Translations under genes and position numbers: made by a program
Part shown: in pieces, positions 19,618 to 30,524 of the stretch
Position numbering within the stretch: the stretch's first letter is position 1
How the letters are laid out: each line of letters begins with the position of its first letter
The notes under the pieces: generated by a model
The model's database searches: none
What the model saw: only the letters and a program-made list of their open reading frames with translations
What the model was told of the DNA's origin: nothing
DNA from: Atriophallophorus winterbourni
Taxonomy: Eukaryota > Platyhelminthes > Trematoda > Plagiorchiida > Microphallidae
Reading direction: 5' to 3'
DNA length: 64,000 bases
NCBI GenBank assembly: GCA_013407085.1
Contig: JACCGJ010002534.1
Coordinates: forward strand, 62,001 to 126,000

Positions 19618-21763
19618 AAAGTATCACACGCACGAACAAAGGGAAGAGCGTACAAGAGAGATTTTCTCAATCTCACCGAAAAACAGATTCGAATCGCTCA
19701 ACAACGTAACCCCTGAACACCCAATAAATGAACACGGGACCGCTTTGAAAGACTGTTGGCAAGACACTTGTAAGCACGTAATTGGCAGACAAGTTAAGAA
19801 AGACAAAGAGTGGATCTCAAGTGAGACCTGGACATTGATCAACTCGAGAAGGCAACTGAAACAACAGATCCTCCGGTGTAAGGACACCAAGCAGAAAAAC
19901 CAACTGATCGAACAATACGGCTCCCTAAATAAAGACGTGAATCGAAGTGCCAGAAGTTGCAAGAGGCGGTTCTATGAAATGCTGGCAACGGAGACGGAAA
20001 ATGCAGCAGAAAAGAGAGACCTCAACACCGTCTACAACATTACCAGAATCCTATCAGGAAGAAAAATACCTTACAGCAAAATAGTGAAGGGCGGTGAAGG
20101 TAACCTTATCTGTCAGAAATCGGCGCAAAGAAAGCGATGGATGGAGCACTTCAAGGAACTCCTAAATCAACCAGCACCTACTTCAGTCACTGACATCCCA
20201 CCTGCAGCAAATTTGTTAGGCGTAAACACTGACCCCTGGTAGAAATGAGATCCTCTTTGCCTTAAAATCGCTGAAGAATGGCAAAGCACCAGGTCCAGAT
20301 GGGATTCCACCAGAAGCTCTGAATGCTGATTTGGATACCTCGGCTGATATATTACTTCATCTGCTGCAGAAAATCTGGTCAGAAAGACGGGTCCCAAATG
20401 ATTGGAAAAGAGGTCATTTGGTCAAACTTCCAAAGAAAGGAGATCTGAGGCTATGCAAAAACTGGCGAGGTATCATGCTGCTCTCAGTCCCTAGTAAAGT
20501 ACTTACGCGCATCATCCTTATGCTTTCGCGCGACGCTATCGATCAAGTGTTACGGCCAGAGCAATCTGGCTTCAGAAAACAAAAGTCTGGTATTGACCAA
20601 ATTGCGACCCTCCGCATAATAATTGAACAAAGCATTGAATGGTAATCGCCTGTTTGCCTCAACTTCATAGATTTTGCGAAAGCCTTCGACAGTATGGACC
20701 GCGAATTCATATGGAAGCTTTTGCCACACTATGGGGTCCCACCGCTGTACATGGACCTCATAAAGCAGCAGTATGAAGGTGCCTCCTGTCATGTAATTCA
20801 CAACAGAAGACTGACCGATCCATTTGCAGTTGAGACTCGCGTCCGCCAGAGATGCCTGTGGTCCCCAATGATTTTTCTGTTGGTAATAGACTTAATAATG
20901 AAACAGATAGTAAAAGGTGAAAAGAACGGCATCGATTGGAAGGAATCCGACCATTTGGAGGATCTAGAATACGCTGATGATGTCTGCTTGATATCACGTG
21001 ACCCCCAACGTCTTCAGAGAAAGACCGATAGACTAGCACACTTTGTTTCATATGCAGGACTACGCGTGAATACCGAAAAAACAGAAGTCCTCCGTGTGCT
21101 AACTGATGAGCACCCATCAATCACCACCAATGGTAAAGCAGTTAAAGACGTCACGCAATTCATCTACCTTGGCAGCCTTGTTTCAATAAGTGGTGGCACA
21201 GACGAAGACATAGACGCCAAAATTGGCAAAGCAAGATACGCGTTCATAGCTTTGAAACCCATTTGGGAGTCGAAGGTTCTCTCAAAACTCACGAAACTCC
21301 GTATATTCAGAAGCAACGTCAAATCCGTGCTACTCTATGGATCGGAAACCTGGCGAGTGACAGCAAATACTTCTGTCCGCTTGCAATCATTCACAATAAT
21401 TGCCTTCGTCGAATTATTGGGCTAAAATGGCCAGAAAAGATCAGGAATCAAGACCTGTGGCAGATTGCTGCTGAGGACCCGATCGCCCAGCAGATCAGTA
21501 GAAGAAAGTGAAGATAGGTTGGGCACACCTTGCGGAAACCTTATGATGACATCACGCGTCATGCTCTGGTATGGAACCATATCGGGAAGAGACGGGTCGG
21601 ACGCCCAAGGCTATCTTGGAAGCACTCGTGTGAAAAGGAAATCCGCAAGTGTGGACTTGACTGGAACGACATCAAACTAGCTGCTATAGACAGACCAAAC
21701 TGGAGACAAGTTGCCGAGGCCCTATGTTCCTCCAGGAACTCAAGGGATTAATTCAAGTAAGTC
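19618..21763 (+). pseudogene. RTE-B reverse transcriptase and C-terminal region
   Basis: Resumes RTE-B after RTE-A. 19547-20242 holds the linker (CWQDTCKHVIGR, SCKRRFYEMLATETENAAEKRDL, RWMEHFKELLNQPAP). After a frameshift, 20331-21425 holds IWSERRVPNDWKRGHLVKLPKKGD, EQSGFRKQKSGIDQI, a TAA at 20643-20645, motif A CLNFIDFAKAFDSMDR, motif B RVRQRCLWSP (Gly to Arg in the QGC motif) and motif C LEYADDVCL. The end is in another frame: HNNCLRRIIGLKWPEKIRN and HTLRKPYDD...GRRRVGRPRLSW-type text to the stop at 21751. Confidence 0.85.
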
Positions 21764-21775
21764 ATGGTTACTGAT

Positions 21776-22160
21776 ACACGATTTGAGCTGGAGGATACCA
21801 TGTGGTGTAGCTTGCGCTTGGAATCGAGGGAAAACTGCATCCTTGGTGTAATTTACTGCTCGCCCACCTCATCTGATGCCCCCAACGAAATGTTGCTAAA
21901 AATAATGCGTAACGCCTGAAATCTGAGCGGAACCAAACTACGCGTAATGGGTAATTTCAACCTTTTACGGCATTACACCAAAAGATTGCACCCACAGGAA
22001 TCACTTGAGTACAAATTCCGATAAATGATTAATCTCATTCCATTAACAACGACATGAATACCTGCACTCGACAGAGAGGTATTAATTAATCTTCAATCCT
22101 AGATTTGATTTTGATATTTGAAGCAACAGTAACCGGGTCAGTGAAGTTGACGGCTGTTTA
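21776..22160 (+). pseudogene. CR1-4 endonuclease, second part
   Basis: Reads FELEDTMWCSLRLESRENCILGVIYCSPTSS, then a TGA, then RVMGNFNLLRHYTKR, where GNFN replaces the catalytic GDFN. Several stops follow. It ends in degenerate sequence at about 22160, where PLE-1 begins. Read together with 14527-14695 it makes one CR1 endonuclease interrupted by RTE-B. Confidence 0.75.
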
Positions 22161-23110
22161 TCATTTCTGGATGTTCAAGTGAAGCGGACAAGCGAATGAA
22201 CGTTAGTGACCTATGTCTACCACACCACACCACAAACACGGATCAAATACTTAACTTTAACAGCAAGCACCCGAATACTCACAAACGCAGTTGCGTCAGA
22301 ACACTGTTCAACAGAGCGGCAACCCTCTGCAGTACAGATGAACTGCGAAGAAAAGAAGAAGAATATCCAGAAAAATGGATATCCAAGAAGCTTCATACTA
22401 CGCAACAGGTTCAACCACCCACAACATAGAAATCCAGAAGAAAACGGAAGCAGGCGCACTCTGCCCTATATCCAACATATCTCCGAAATCGCAGCTCGTG
22501 TACTTCGGCCACTTGGAATCGACAACGCGCATAAACCAGCATCAATACTTCGCAACCACTTCAACAACACGAAAGACAAAGTGGCAAAAGAAGAACAGTC
22601 GAATATCGTCTACAAGATTTCATGCAGAGACTGCGAAAAGAACTACGTTGGACAAACAGGTCGCAAACTCAGCACAAGACTACATAAACACCAGTTGGCC
22701 GTGCGCAGACATGACCGGAATTCACTGATTTCAATACATATTGATCAATTTGGGCATCAGTTCGACTGGGACCGCACAAGAATATTAGCCAGCGGAAACG
22801 ACCGGCAGGCGCAAGAATTCCTGGAAGCGTGGCACTCAACAACAAATTCAATTAACCAGCATCTCCAACTGTCTGCAACATATAGACCAATAAGAAATCG
22901 CTCACGGAGAAGGCATAACATGAACTCGACCAATCCGCGAGAGTGACCGTGAACGTACAGGCAAACGGTATAATAACCAACGAATTCCAACTACAAGACG
23001 CTTCGAAAGACGTTTTACGATGATGTCATGTAGCCTGATGACAAAACATCCAAGAACAACTACGTAAGCTCGGCGAACACAAGTTGAACACGAGGTATCA
23101 TAGTCCTCTG
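22160..23110 (+). mobile_element. PLE-1: 3' fragment of a second Penelope-like family
   Basis: Only the end of the element is present: the last part after RT, the GIY-YIG endonuclease and about 160 bp of 3' UTR. The protein differs strongly from PLE-2 (IVYKISCRDCEKNYVGQT against IYKINCKGCAGVYIGQT), so it is a distinct family. It sits inside CR1-4 between endonuclease and linker, plus strand. The RT is missing, which is 5' truncation. Confidence 0.8.
22240..22946 (+). pseudogene. PLE-1 GIY-YIG endonuclease (one frameshift)
   Basis: The GIY-YIG nuclease of PLEs cuts target DNA for priming. First frame (22196-22429): HKRSCVRTLFNRAATLCSTDELRRKEEE. Near 22370 it shifts to the frame of 22206-22946: NGYPRSFILRN, then TLPYIQHISEIAARVLRPLGI, NIVYKISCRDCEKNYVGQT with the CxxC pair and the YVG variant of YIG, GRKLSTRLHKHQLAV with the conserved Arg and His, and ISIHIDQFGHQFDW followed by QEFLEAWHS, which contains the conserved Glu. 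Nuclease residues look intact; only the frameshift upstream disables the fusion. Confidence 0.8.
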
Positions 23111-24430
23111 GGATAAATGTTGTTCTTCGTACTCATGTGCAGCGCCAGGACGGCATCTAATTACTTCAAGATCATCCGAAGGGTCGATTACATTTGTCAT
23201 CGCCAAGCACACAAGATTCTAGAAGAGAGACATCTCGATTTTAAGAATGCAGCAAATCACTGTTTTAGACATTTTAGATTCATCGGTATGAAAAAAGATA
23301 ACTGAACCGATACTCCAAAAAGGAAAGCGAGTGCTACACACGATCGTTGAAACAAACGTACCATGGGAACATTTTTGGAATATTTGAAACAAGGTGACAT
23401 CCTTAATTCGCGAAGACATGAAATACCACCTTTGTTTGCTGATAGACCAGATGGAACGGCATTCCAAGACCCTTTACGCGATCGTAAACAACGCGACCAA
23501 GATTAAACCGGAAGATTTTACAATTCACACAGCTGACGGATTGACAGATAATGTCAGGGATACAGCTGATGCCCTAGCAACATTTCATGCACAAGTCTTT
23601 TGCCCAAAGGATATATCCCTGCCAATAGAAGTGGAAAGCCTAAGTGATGTCGATGCGAATCCTACGCTTGTGCGAAAGCATTCACGCAGGCTAAAAGTGA
23701 ACAAATCCCCGGGTGAAGACGGAATAGCATCGGCTACTCTGAATTCATGTGAGCTGGAGCTTTGTGGACCACTATTTAATTTATTCAAACACACTAAATA
23801 CGGGAATCGTACCAGCATACTGGAAAACCGGGGTTATTATGACAATCTCCAAAGGTTGCAGTCGTTTGGATACGGCCAATTACCATGTTGTGACACTCCT
23901 TTCAGTGTATAAAGTATTAGAAATCTCAGTGTGCGAAAGTTCTATCAGGCGCCTCGATAGACAAGGAATTCTTTATCAGACGCAGCATGGATTTAGAAAA
24001 ATCCGCTCGTTTTTCTAACATGCCTACATGCACCGTCCTCGGCTTACTCGAACGACTTTTCGGACGTTTTACACCCCACTCATTGCCAAAGATACTTAAT
24101 ACATACATTTATCCAGCTGTGGACTCCGCAGTGCAAGCTTGGACTCGAAAGGATTTATCATCAGTCAACTAAAATGGTTACAGGATTGCATAATCTAACC
24201 TTTAAGTACAGTCTGACTAGACTTGGATTGTGCACCATCTAACACAGACGCTTTCGAGCTGACTTTATTCTGACATACTAAATATTCCTAACGGGGTCCC
24301 AGCCACTCCGACACCACTTTAATATTGGTTCCAATCTCCCGACCCGCAGTGACAACCTGACCCTTTAAATCTAACATTCCTTATTAAACTGTCACCGCAG
24401 TCCGCGTATGCTTATTGTGGAACAGCTAAC
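23110..24430 (+). pseudogene. CR1-4 linker and RT remnant with core deletion
   Basis: 23394-23912 carries HSKTLYAIVNNATKIKPEDF, DTADALATFHAQVF and NKSPGEDGIAS; after a frameshift 23749-24018 carries GIVPAYWKTGVIMTISKG and QTQHGFRKIRSFF. The next homologous text is VLGLLERLFGRFTPHSLPKILNTYIYPAVDSAVQAW (from 24024), so the segment from just after HGFRK to the thumb, containing motifs A, B and C, is missing. The tail (TGLHNLTFKYSLTRLGL) decays by 24420. No polymerase is possible. Confidence 0.8.
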
Positions 24431-25000
24431 CGCCAGATAATGGTTCATCATCAATCGTAATGATATTCAAACAAACGTTGCGAGCTTTCATGTTGTTGTG
24501 TGGGCGCAAGGTTACCACATATTTGGAAAAATAAATTAGCCAAACATATATTTCCAGTAGCAAATTCCTCCCTGTATGTGCAGCTATTTGCTCTTTGTCA
24601 CCATAAATCTTAAATTTTGAATCTAGACGGAACCGCAAAGCATGTGACTACCTTAGTGAGGATTAATGATTACAAACTTACCCCAGTAGCGGATATGTAA
24701 TAATGATGAGTTTAAATTTGAAGGATACCACAATTCAGTGTTTCATATTGTACCATCGTTTTGATCTTCGTGAATATTACGATGGATATTTTACGAATGA
24801 GAAGTCTCAAACGTAGATAACAAAATCCCCACATCGCAGTAACATAAGGAATTAATAAGAGTCAACTTGCACTGTGTCTAATGTGTTAAATCTGTATGAG
24901 TATCTGATCTGCAACAGAATTCACCGGTTAATTACGTCAAAGCCTGCACGCATGACCACTCAATTTTGCATCGATCTGTAATACAGCGAATGGTAACCCT
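24431..25000. other. unassigned sequence
   Basis: About 570 bp; a minus-strand frame of 70 codons shows no known motif. Nothing else seen. Confidence 0.4.
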
Positions 25001-25018
25001 GAACGCAAAGCTGTCATA

Positions 25019-26245
25019 ATGTCTAAAATGAAACGAAATCCTAAGCTTCTTTACCAGATTGTGAACAAACAGTGTTCAGTGAAACCAGGAGTTACGGCCT
25101 TGTGGACGCCCTCTGGAATGACCACAAATGCAGCTGACACCGCGGATGCTTTGATAAATTATTATACTACAGTATTTTGTCCAAAGGAAAGCGTGGATAT
25201 ACAAACAGATCCAGAAATAACGCATCCTCTACCATTTGACACAATAACCATCACCAAAGAAGAGGTGCTGGGAACTCTACTATCGTTGAATCCCAGAAAA
25301 TCCCCTGGTTGTGATAAAATTACCCCGAATATACTCAAGCATTGTGCACAATCTCTATGCGGACCTCTAACTCAGTTATTCTGCGAATCGTTGTCGCAAA
25401 GTGTCATACCGACTGAATGGGAATCTGGTATAATCTCCCCGATTTTCAAAGGCGGGGTGCGTTCGGATCCCGCAAATTACAGACCTGTTACTTTGTTGTC
25501 CGCCGTATCCAAGGTACTCGAAAGGATAGTGGCAAACAAACTGAGCAAATACCTTGAGGAAAATAAGCTATTTTCGGGAGCGCAACACGGTTTTAGAAGG
25601 GGATACTCCTGCCTCACTAACCTTCTCCTTACCCTTGACGACTGTACTCGAGCAGTAGATGCAGTAGATATCATCCATGTATGTTACCTCGATATGTCTA
25701 AAGCATTTGACCGTGTGAACCACAGTATTCTCTTGCAGAAGCTAGGACGTTGTGGTATCACTGGCAGTCTGTTAGCATGGTTAGAAAATTACCTGACTGA
25801 TCGGCTTGTTCAAGTCTCTGTGGACTGTGCTCTATCGAAGTCGGTAGCCGTGACAAGTGGAGTGCCTCAGGGATCCGTCCTCGGACTAATCCTCTTCGCG
25901 CTTTATGCTAATGACATACCGGCTCTCATCAAATGCGAGATCGTTCTGTTCGCGGACGATATAAAAGTGTGTTCGAAGATAAGTATGTCGAAAGACTGCG
26001 AACTGCTCCAGAAGGATCTGGACAACCTCCAGGCTTGGTCCCTAAAAAATCGCATATATTTCAATTTCCAAAAGTGTCACATGTTAAACATTGGCAAATA
26101 TGTGGAGTTCCAGTATTTTTTTGGAACACACAGCCTCCGGTGGACCATGGAACAAAAAGACTTGAGTGTGTTGATAAGCAACACCCTATGGATGTCAAGC
26201 CACTGCAACTACGTCTATCGCAAAACATCAGAGAAATTTCGGTAG
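25019..26245 (+). CDS. CR1-5 reverse transcriptase, 408 codons, core intact
   Basis: The best-preserved small CR1 RT of the left half. Residues: LLYQIVNKQCSVKPGV (10-25), KSPGCDKITPNIL (94-106), SPIFKGGVRSDPANYRP (140-156), HGFRRGYSCLTN (190-201), motif A CYLDMSKAFDRV (222-233), motif B SGVPQGSVLG (280-289), motif C LFADD (310-314). All three catalytic Asp are present. The ATG used is only the first in frame; the natural ORF would begin in the missing endonuclease. The reading frame is lost near 26240 and the C-terminal block continues in another frame at 26298. Confidence 0.85.
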   Translation: MSKMKRNPKLLYQIVNKQCSVKPGVTALWTPSGMTTNAADTADALINYYTTVFCPKESVDIQTDPEITHPLPFDTITITKEEVLGTLLSLNPRKSPGCDKITPNILKHCAQSLCGPLTQLFCESLSQSVIPTEWESGIISPIFKGGVRSDPANYRPVTLLSAVSKVLERIVANKLSKYLEENKLFSGAQHGFRRGYSCLTNLLLTLDDCTRAVDAVDIIHVCYLDMSKAFDRVNHSILLQKLGRCGITGSLLAWLENYLTDRLVQVSVDCALSKSVAVTSGVPQGSVLGLILFALYANDIPALIKCEIVLFADDIKVCSKISMSKDCELLQKDLDNLQAWSLKNRIYFNFQKCHMLNIGKYVEFQYFFGTHSLRWTMEQKDLSVLISNTLWMSSHCNYVYRKTSEKFR

Positions 26246-26297
26246 GTTCTCAAAACAGACAATTCCCTGTATTATAAATACGTACATCAGACCCACG

Positions 26298-26654
26298 ATG
26301 GAATATGCAGTTCAAGCATGGTCGCCATGGCTTAAAAAAGATGTTGCGACTTTGCAACGAATATATCATCGAGCTACCAAACTTGTCACTGGACTCAGAC
26401 GGAAACCCTACAATGAGCGAATCAAAACGCTAAATTTATTTGATTATCCACGTCGTCGTCTCCGAGGGGATCTGATTCTGGTTTACAATATTTTGAATAC
26501 CGAAAATCACCCTCTACAATGCTTATTGAATCTACGGAGCTCGCATAATACAAGAGCTCACACATTTACTCTAACTGTCCCTCACTCGAAATTCAACTGC
26601 AGACGACGTTTTTTCCGTGCGAGTTTGTTTTACTTGGAACAATCTGCCAGATAA
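26298..26654 (+). pseudogene. CR1-5 C-terminal region (frameshifted)
   Basis: MEYAVQAWSPWLKKDV, RIYHRATKLVTGLRRKPYNERIKTLNLFDYPRRRLRGDLILVYNIL and the SKFNCRRRFF block, the conserved region that follows the RT thumb in CR1-1, CR1-2 and CR1-3. It belongs to the same gene as 25019-26245. The last segment (CFTWN...) is degenerate. Confidence 0.8.
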
Positions 26655-26950
26655 TGTTGTAAACTCACCAAACTAGCAAACTTTCAAGAGAAGCCTTGAT
26701 GCCTTTTTGACCCTAAACCCGTGCATCGAAGAAAACTATACATGTTAACACCATGCACCTACATTTGTTATACCACCAATCGAAAACAATTTCTGCCCTT
26801 TGGATATTTACTTGATTCTTGAACTGCTCAGTAAGCAATCTAATCCCATTTTTGCTTGTTATATTATTCGTTGTTGTCATATTATTCTGTGGTTTTTTGT
26901 AAAGCTATATGCTTTTTAGACCATTAAAATTGTATTGAATTGAATTGACT

Positions 26951-27489
26951 ACGATATCGATTGTGTATCAGCGTGATTACCATGATGAATATTTAGATAT
27001 ATCTGCTACTCGTGAGTAGTCATAAATAAGGAAAATGAATTATAAACTAGCCGGAAAAATAGACAGTTACATAATATCCGTGTCGGTTACACTGTATCTA
27101 ATGAGATAAACGGTGGCAGAGATCAGAATACAACAGAGTTCATGTATCGTTTTTTCATTAGTTGTTCTTCTAGGTAGATCAAACTTGTTTAATCAGACTA
27201 TATCTCAACGCGAAAAGTTGAAGTGTTAGCCAAGGATTGATATCCATCTTATGTTCACTTCTCATGATGCTTCGTATTCAGTAAACTTTTGAAACAAAAC
27301 TTTTCGAAAGAATTCCTTTAGATTCAGGATGTGAAAACGAGAAATCGCTTAAAATTTCATACACTATTTCGCTTTTTCCACTTTTGGTCATGAGTGCAAA
27401 AGCAAGCGAGTGGAGGAAAGGCAAAAAGTCTTTAAAGTCTGCATTGCTTGACGCGAATCTGTAATTATTTTTCAAGATGAAATAACTGT
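26951..27489. other. unassigned sequence
   Basis: AT-rich, no recognised element. A minus-strand 65-codon frame has no known motif. Confidence 0.4.
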
Positions 27490-28000
27490 CAACAGATGAG
27501 AATTTACGCCCTCATAGAATAGCCAGAAAAAAGGTCCAACTAACCGCTAATGGTTGCGCAGATGTCTATTTTACTGATCTAGCCACTGGCATACAAAAAT
27601 GCCGATACTTGAAACTTTAATAGCATATATGAAAGTATTAAGATTAGATATTTAAGTTGAGAAAAGCAGATTGCTATAAATAACCGTAGGACATAAGTAG
27701 AAAATTTAAATGGATTATAGTCAATATATAATGGCCCGATTGTCGAGACAAGGCAAGCACATCTTTTCTTTCTATGCTATAACATCATCATTAAAATATG
27801 TGCGCTTGGAACTTTCAGGTGTTTACGAACCATTAAAATTTCTAAATACTTTGCCTATCCTTGATGAGTTTAATTGTGCAAGCAATTGCTTAGGGACACG
27901 AATGGCTGTTTGGGATGACGGATTTCCACTAGGTCTCAATTTAAGGGCGTCGTTTGAAGCGCCATCATCAATTTGACTATAAAAAGGTACTACTCTGGGA
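27490..28000 (+). mobile_element. eroded RTE-C-type relic (linker to RT start)
   Basis: Two stretches align at the DNA level with RTE-C in order and orientation: 27495-27640 with 37655-37800 (GATGA.AA.TTACG, AGCCAGAAA.AAGGTCCAAC, TGC.GATACTTGAAA-type blocks) and 27850-27960 with 37985-38090 (CTTGATGAG.T.AAT, GA.GACGGA.TTCCACT). The reading frame is gone. It is an old copy, far more diverged than the other RTE pieces here. Confidence 0.55.
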
Positions 28001-30524
28001 TGCTAAATGTATATCACGCTGACAGCGTGGAAATGTGACCGTCCAATTGAGTACTATCACTGTTAATTGTGGCGGGGGAAATCATCCATCCAAAATCGGA
28101 GTATATGTAGAGTCAAGCGCTGTGGATCCGTAGAACATCATGCACTTGCGCTATACATTCATAACTGACTTCGATCTACTAATGCCTAAAACAATAAATT
28201 AAATATTTCAAATCTAACAATCATTAGAAGAAACGCAGAATCTACTCTGTGGTTTCGTTGGGGTACTCACCATTGTTGTTATTATTATGCTCGTTGAAAT
28301 TTTCTGATTCGGACGCGGGAGGAAGCATAGCGACGAACCGTGACTCTGTGCACATGGGTAAATTATGCCACCACTTCTAAAAATGTAACGAAACGAAAAT
28401 GTAATTGATTTGTAATATTGCAATTTTATGTAAGACGAACGCAGAACAAATAAACCACACTCAGACACGATAAATTATCTCTCAATACATGTCACAGGTC
28501 TTCCGTCGCAGGACGTTTATCTAAAATTAATCTGAAATTAACCAAATTAGCAATCTGACCCATAGCCTACGTTAAACTAGTGTTGCACTTAATGCAGTAC
28601 GATATAAACAATTCGAAATGCGTTGTATTCATCTTGCTGACCGCAATCCGATGAGGATAGCAAAGATGCGACCATACATGGGAGCTAGCAACTAAAGATC
28701 AACAAATTTAATCATTTCTGTGATTATATCTTGAATAACAGACAAATAACAGTAGACACATTCAAAAATTCGATATGTGATCTAACAAAGCACTTACAAG
28801 TCCGCAATTACGGAACCATTCCTAAAGAAGATCGTCTCTTTAATAGAGCATTTGCAAATAAAATGTTGAAAATCTAGTAATCGATTGAAAAATACGGAAA
28901 TGCTACTTGAATTCTTCTTGAATGGCGGCAATAAAACATCAATGTGTCTTACATGTCTTCCTTGGCACCACGTTAATCTCAATATAAATACCCGTTATTC
29001 TATCATTTACCAATAAAGTCAGTTCCATTTTATCATTTAGTAACCAAAATGTACATACGCTACCGCCCGTTGCTTTATAGGCAAATATATTCACAATTGG
29101 TTCATGATAGGCAGGCGCAAAACATAAAACCAACCTAAAATTGGTAAGTTGAGCGGTCATATGAATATGTCTTCAATCTCCGTAGTTATTAATGTTCTTC
29201 TTACCTTATATCCCACACGTTTAATTCCATCATGTCACTTCTGTAGTCGGAGTCGGAATCACAATTTTCGATGTTCAAATGTTTTAATTTTCGCCAATTG
29301 TTTTGTTGCTGTCATTGTATCCATTTGATATTTGGGAGATTGAACTCAGCGATGCAGGAGATCACGGATGTCCAAAGATAACCGGGAATATACCAACTGT
29401 ATACTAGCGGATCTGCCTAATGTGCATGTCACAATATTTGTGTTAAATTGAAGTTCGCACGAGCCTAATTCAGTCAATATTGATTAGTGAGAACGTAAAT
29501 GATGAATGGTCATCTAGAAAGATCGATATGAAATCATTATCAAAAAATCATCAGTCAATCAAGACGGTATATGTTTGTGGATTTTCTGTGAAGCTAATCA
29601 ATATGCGCACAGTGGATCTTCGATCGAGCGCACATGACCGACTCGAAACCTTCACCATTTATTCTTATGGATGAGTATAGTGTGATTGATTAAACTGTCG
29701 ACCTAATTTTGAGGTTGATTTGATTGTTTCATTTGAATTGTGCTTGTTACATCTGAGCTACCGTTGCTCTGAATCAACAGCGAACAATCAAGATAATTAT
29801 GACTTAATATGGGGTGCTGGAAAGTATTCCTCAGAGTATCCATTAGAAAGATATGGTTCAGTTCTAGAGCTTGGTTCGAATGCTCGTATCAGGAACGTAT
29901 ATAATTGAAATGCATCTTGCCGATGCTGTCGCCAAGATATATTTCGTTCTTTAACAATTAACGAGTTCAACTTCTTAGTTCAATTCAATTCTCGAGTTCC
30001 TGAGGACAAATACGGAGCTCACTTCGATTGATTTCTTGAGATTATATATTGGCCACACCAGAAAATTATTTACATTGATGGTTTCCGGCTAACAGCTAAT
30101 CACTTTTTTAAAAGCATCACTCCAAGCAAAATATTGATCCGTTTAACTGTTTTACGGGCTTCACTATACTTTACGTCCAACAACTCACTGAATGTGCGTT
30201 CGAGAGAGTGTTCTGAGTGAAAGACTGGCGTCATAAAACATTGTTAAGGATAAAAAGAAGCTACGAAATACAGAATTGTTCATGTATGCATCGAGAAATA
30301 AATTAAAACCAAAAAATAAAATAAAACCATGTGAGTTGGTAAACTCTTACCTAATTATATATTGCGGATAAAAAATAGTAGAATCTGCAGTTTATTAATT
30401 TATTTTGTTCATAGAGATGTAGCGGGTGGTAGCGGAGATTTTTTACATCAGAGGTAAAATGATTAATTTAATGAATATGTTCTTTGCGTAAACAATGATC
30501 AAACAAAAATAAATACTAACGTTT
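28001..30524. other. longest apparently featureless stretch
   Basis: About 2.5 kb without recognisable LINE, PLE or repeat homology within the window. Several frames of 60-84 codons (for example minus strand 28214-28468 and 28939-29160, plus strand 29480-29674) have no motif I know. If host sequence survives anywhere in the window it is likely here, as intron or intergenic DNA. No splice-linked exon series could be supported. Confidence 0.4.

Larger units (their letters stand above)
14696..21763 (+). mobile_element. RTE-B: RTE-type LINE inserted in CR1-4, interrupted by RTE-A
   Basis: Flanked by ATGGCTACTGAT (14684-14695) and ATGGTTACTGAT (21764-21775), a 12-bp target duplication with one mismatch. 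The 5' part (14696-15160) is a GC-richer untranslated region that shares AGCCTCTGACAAC and CTGCTTCTACTGACAGGA with the 5' region of RTE-C. Endonuclease lies at 15120-15912, RT and C-terminal region at 19618-21751. It appears near full length once RTE-A is set aside. Confidence 0.8.
14527..24430 (+). mobile_element. CR1-4: CR1-like element, host of a three-level nest
   Basis: CR1-4 sequence survives in pieces: 14527-14695 (endonuclease start), 21764-22160 (endonuclease continuation) and 23110-24430 (linker, RT remnants, C-terminal region). RTE-B fills 14696-21763 and PLE-1 fills about 22160-23110. The endonuclease pieces are complementary: the first stops at CHERFNCTMATD, the second resumes with FELEDTMWCSLRLESRENCILGVIY, consecutive in other CR1 copies. 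The order of events is therefore CR1-4, then RTE-B, then RTE-A. PLE-1's relative age is not determined. Confidence 0.85.
25001..26950 (+). mobile_element. CR1-5: 5'-truncated CR1-like element with intact RT core
   Basis: Starts at the end of the linker, contains RT and C-terminal region (25019-26654), then a 3' UTR from about 26700 that matches 3339-3464, with TGCTTTTTAGACCATTAAAA as in CR1-3 and a terminal ATTGAATTGAATTGA microsatellite at about 26931-26947. The short tandem tail marks the true 3' end of this CR1 group. The endonuclease is absent. Confidence 0.85.

Noticed and set aside
23028..23072. CTGATGA in the PLE-1 3' UTR as a hammerhead
   Set aside because: GAAA is replaced by GAAC and no stem II can be drawn; at best a very decayed relic.
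28214..29160. Open frames of 60-84 codons as host exons
   Set aside because: No recognisable domain, no consistent splice signals or codon pattern, and lengths expected by chance in AT-rich DNA.
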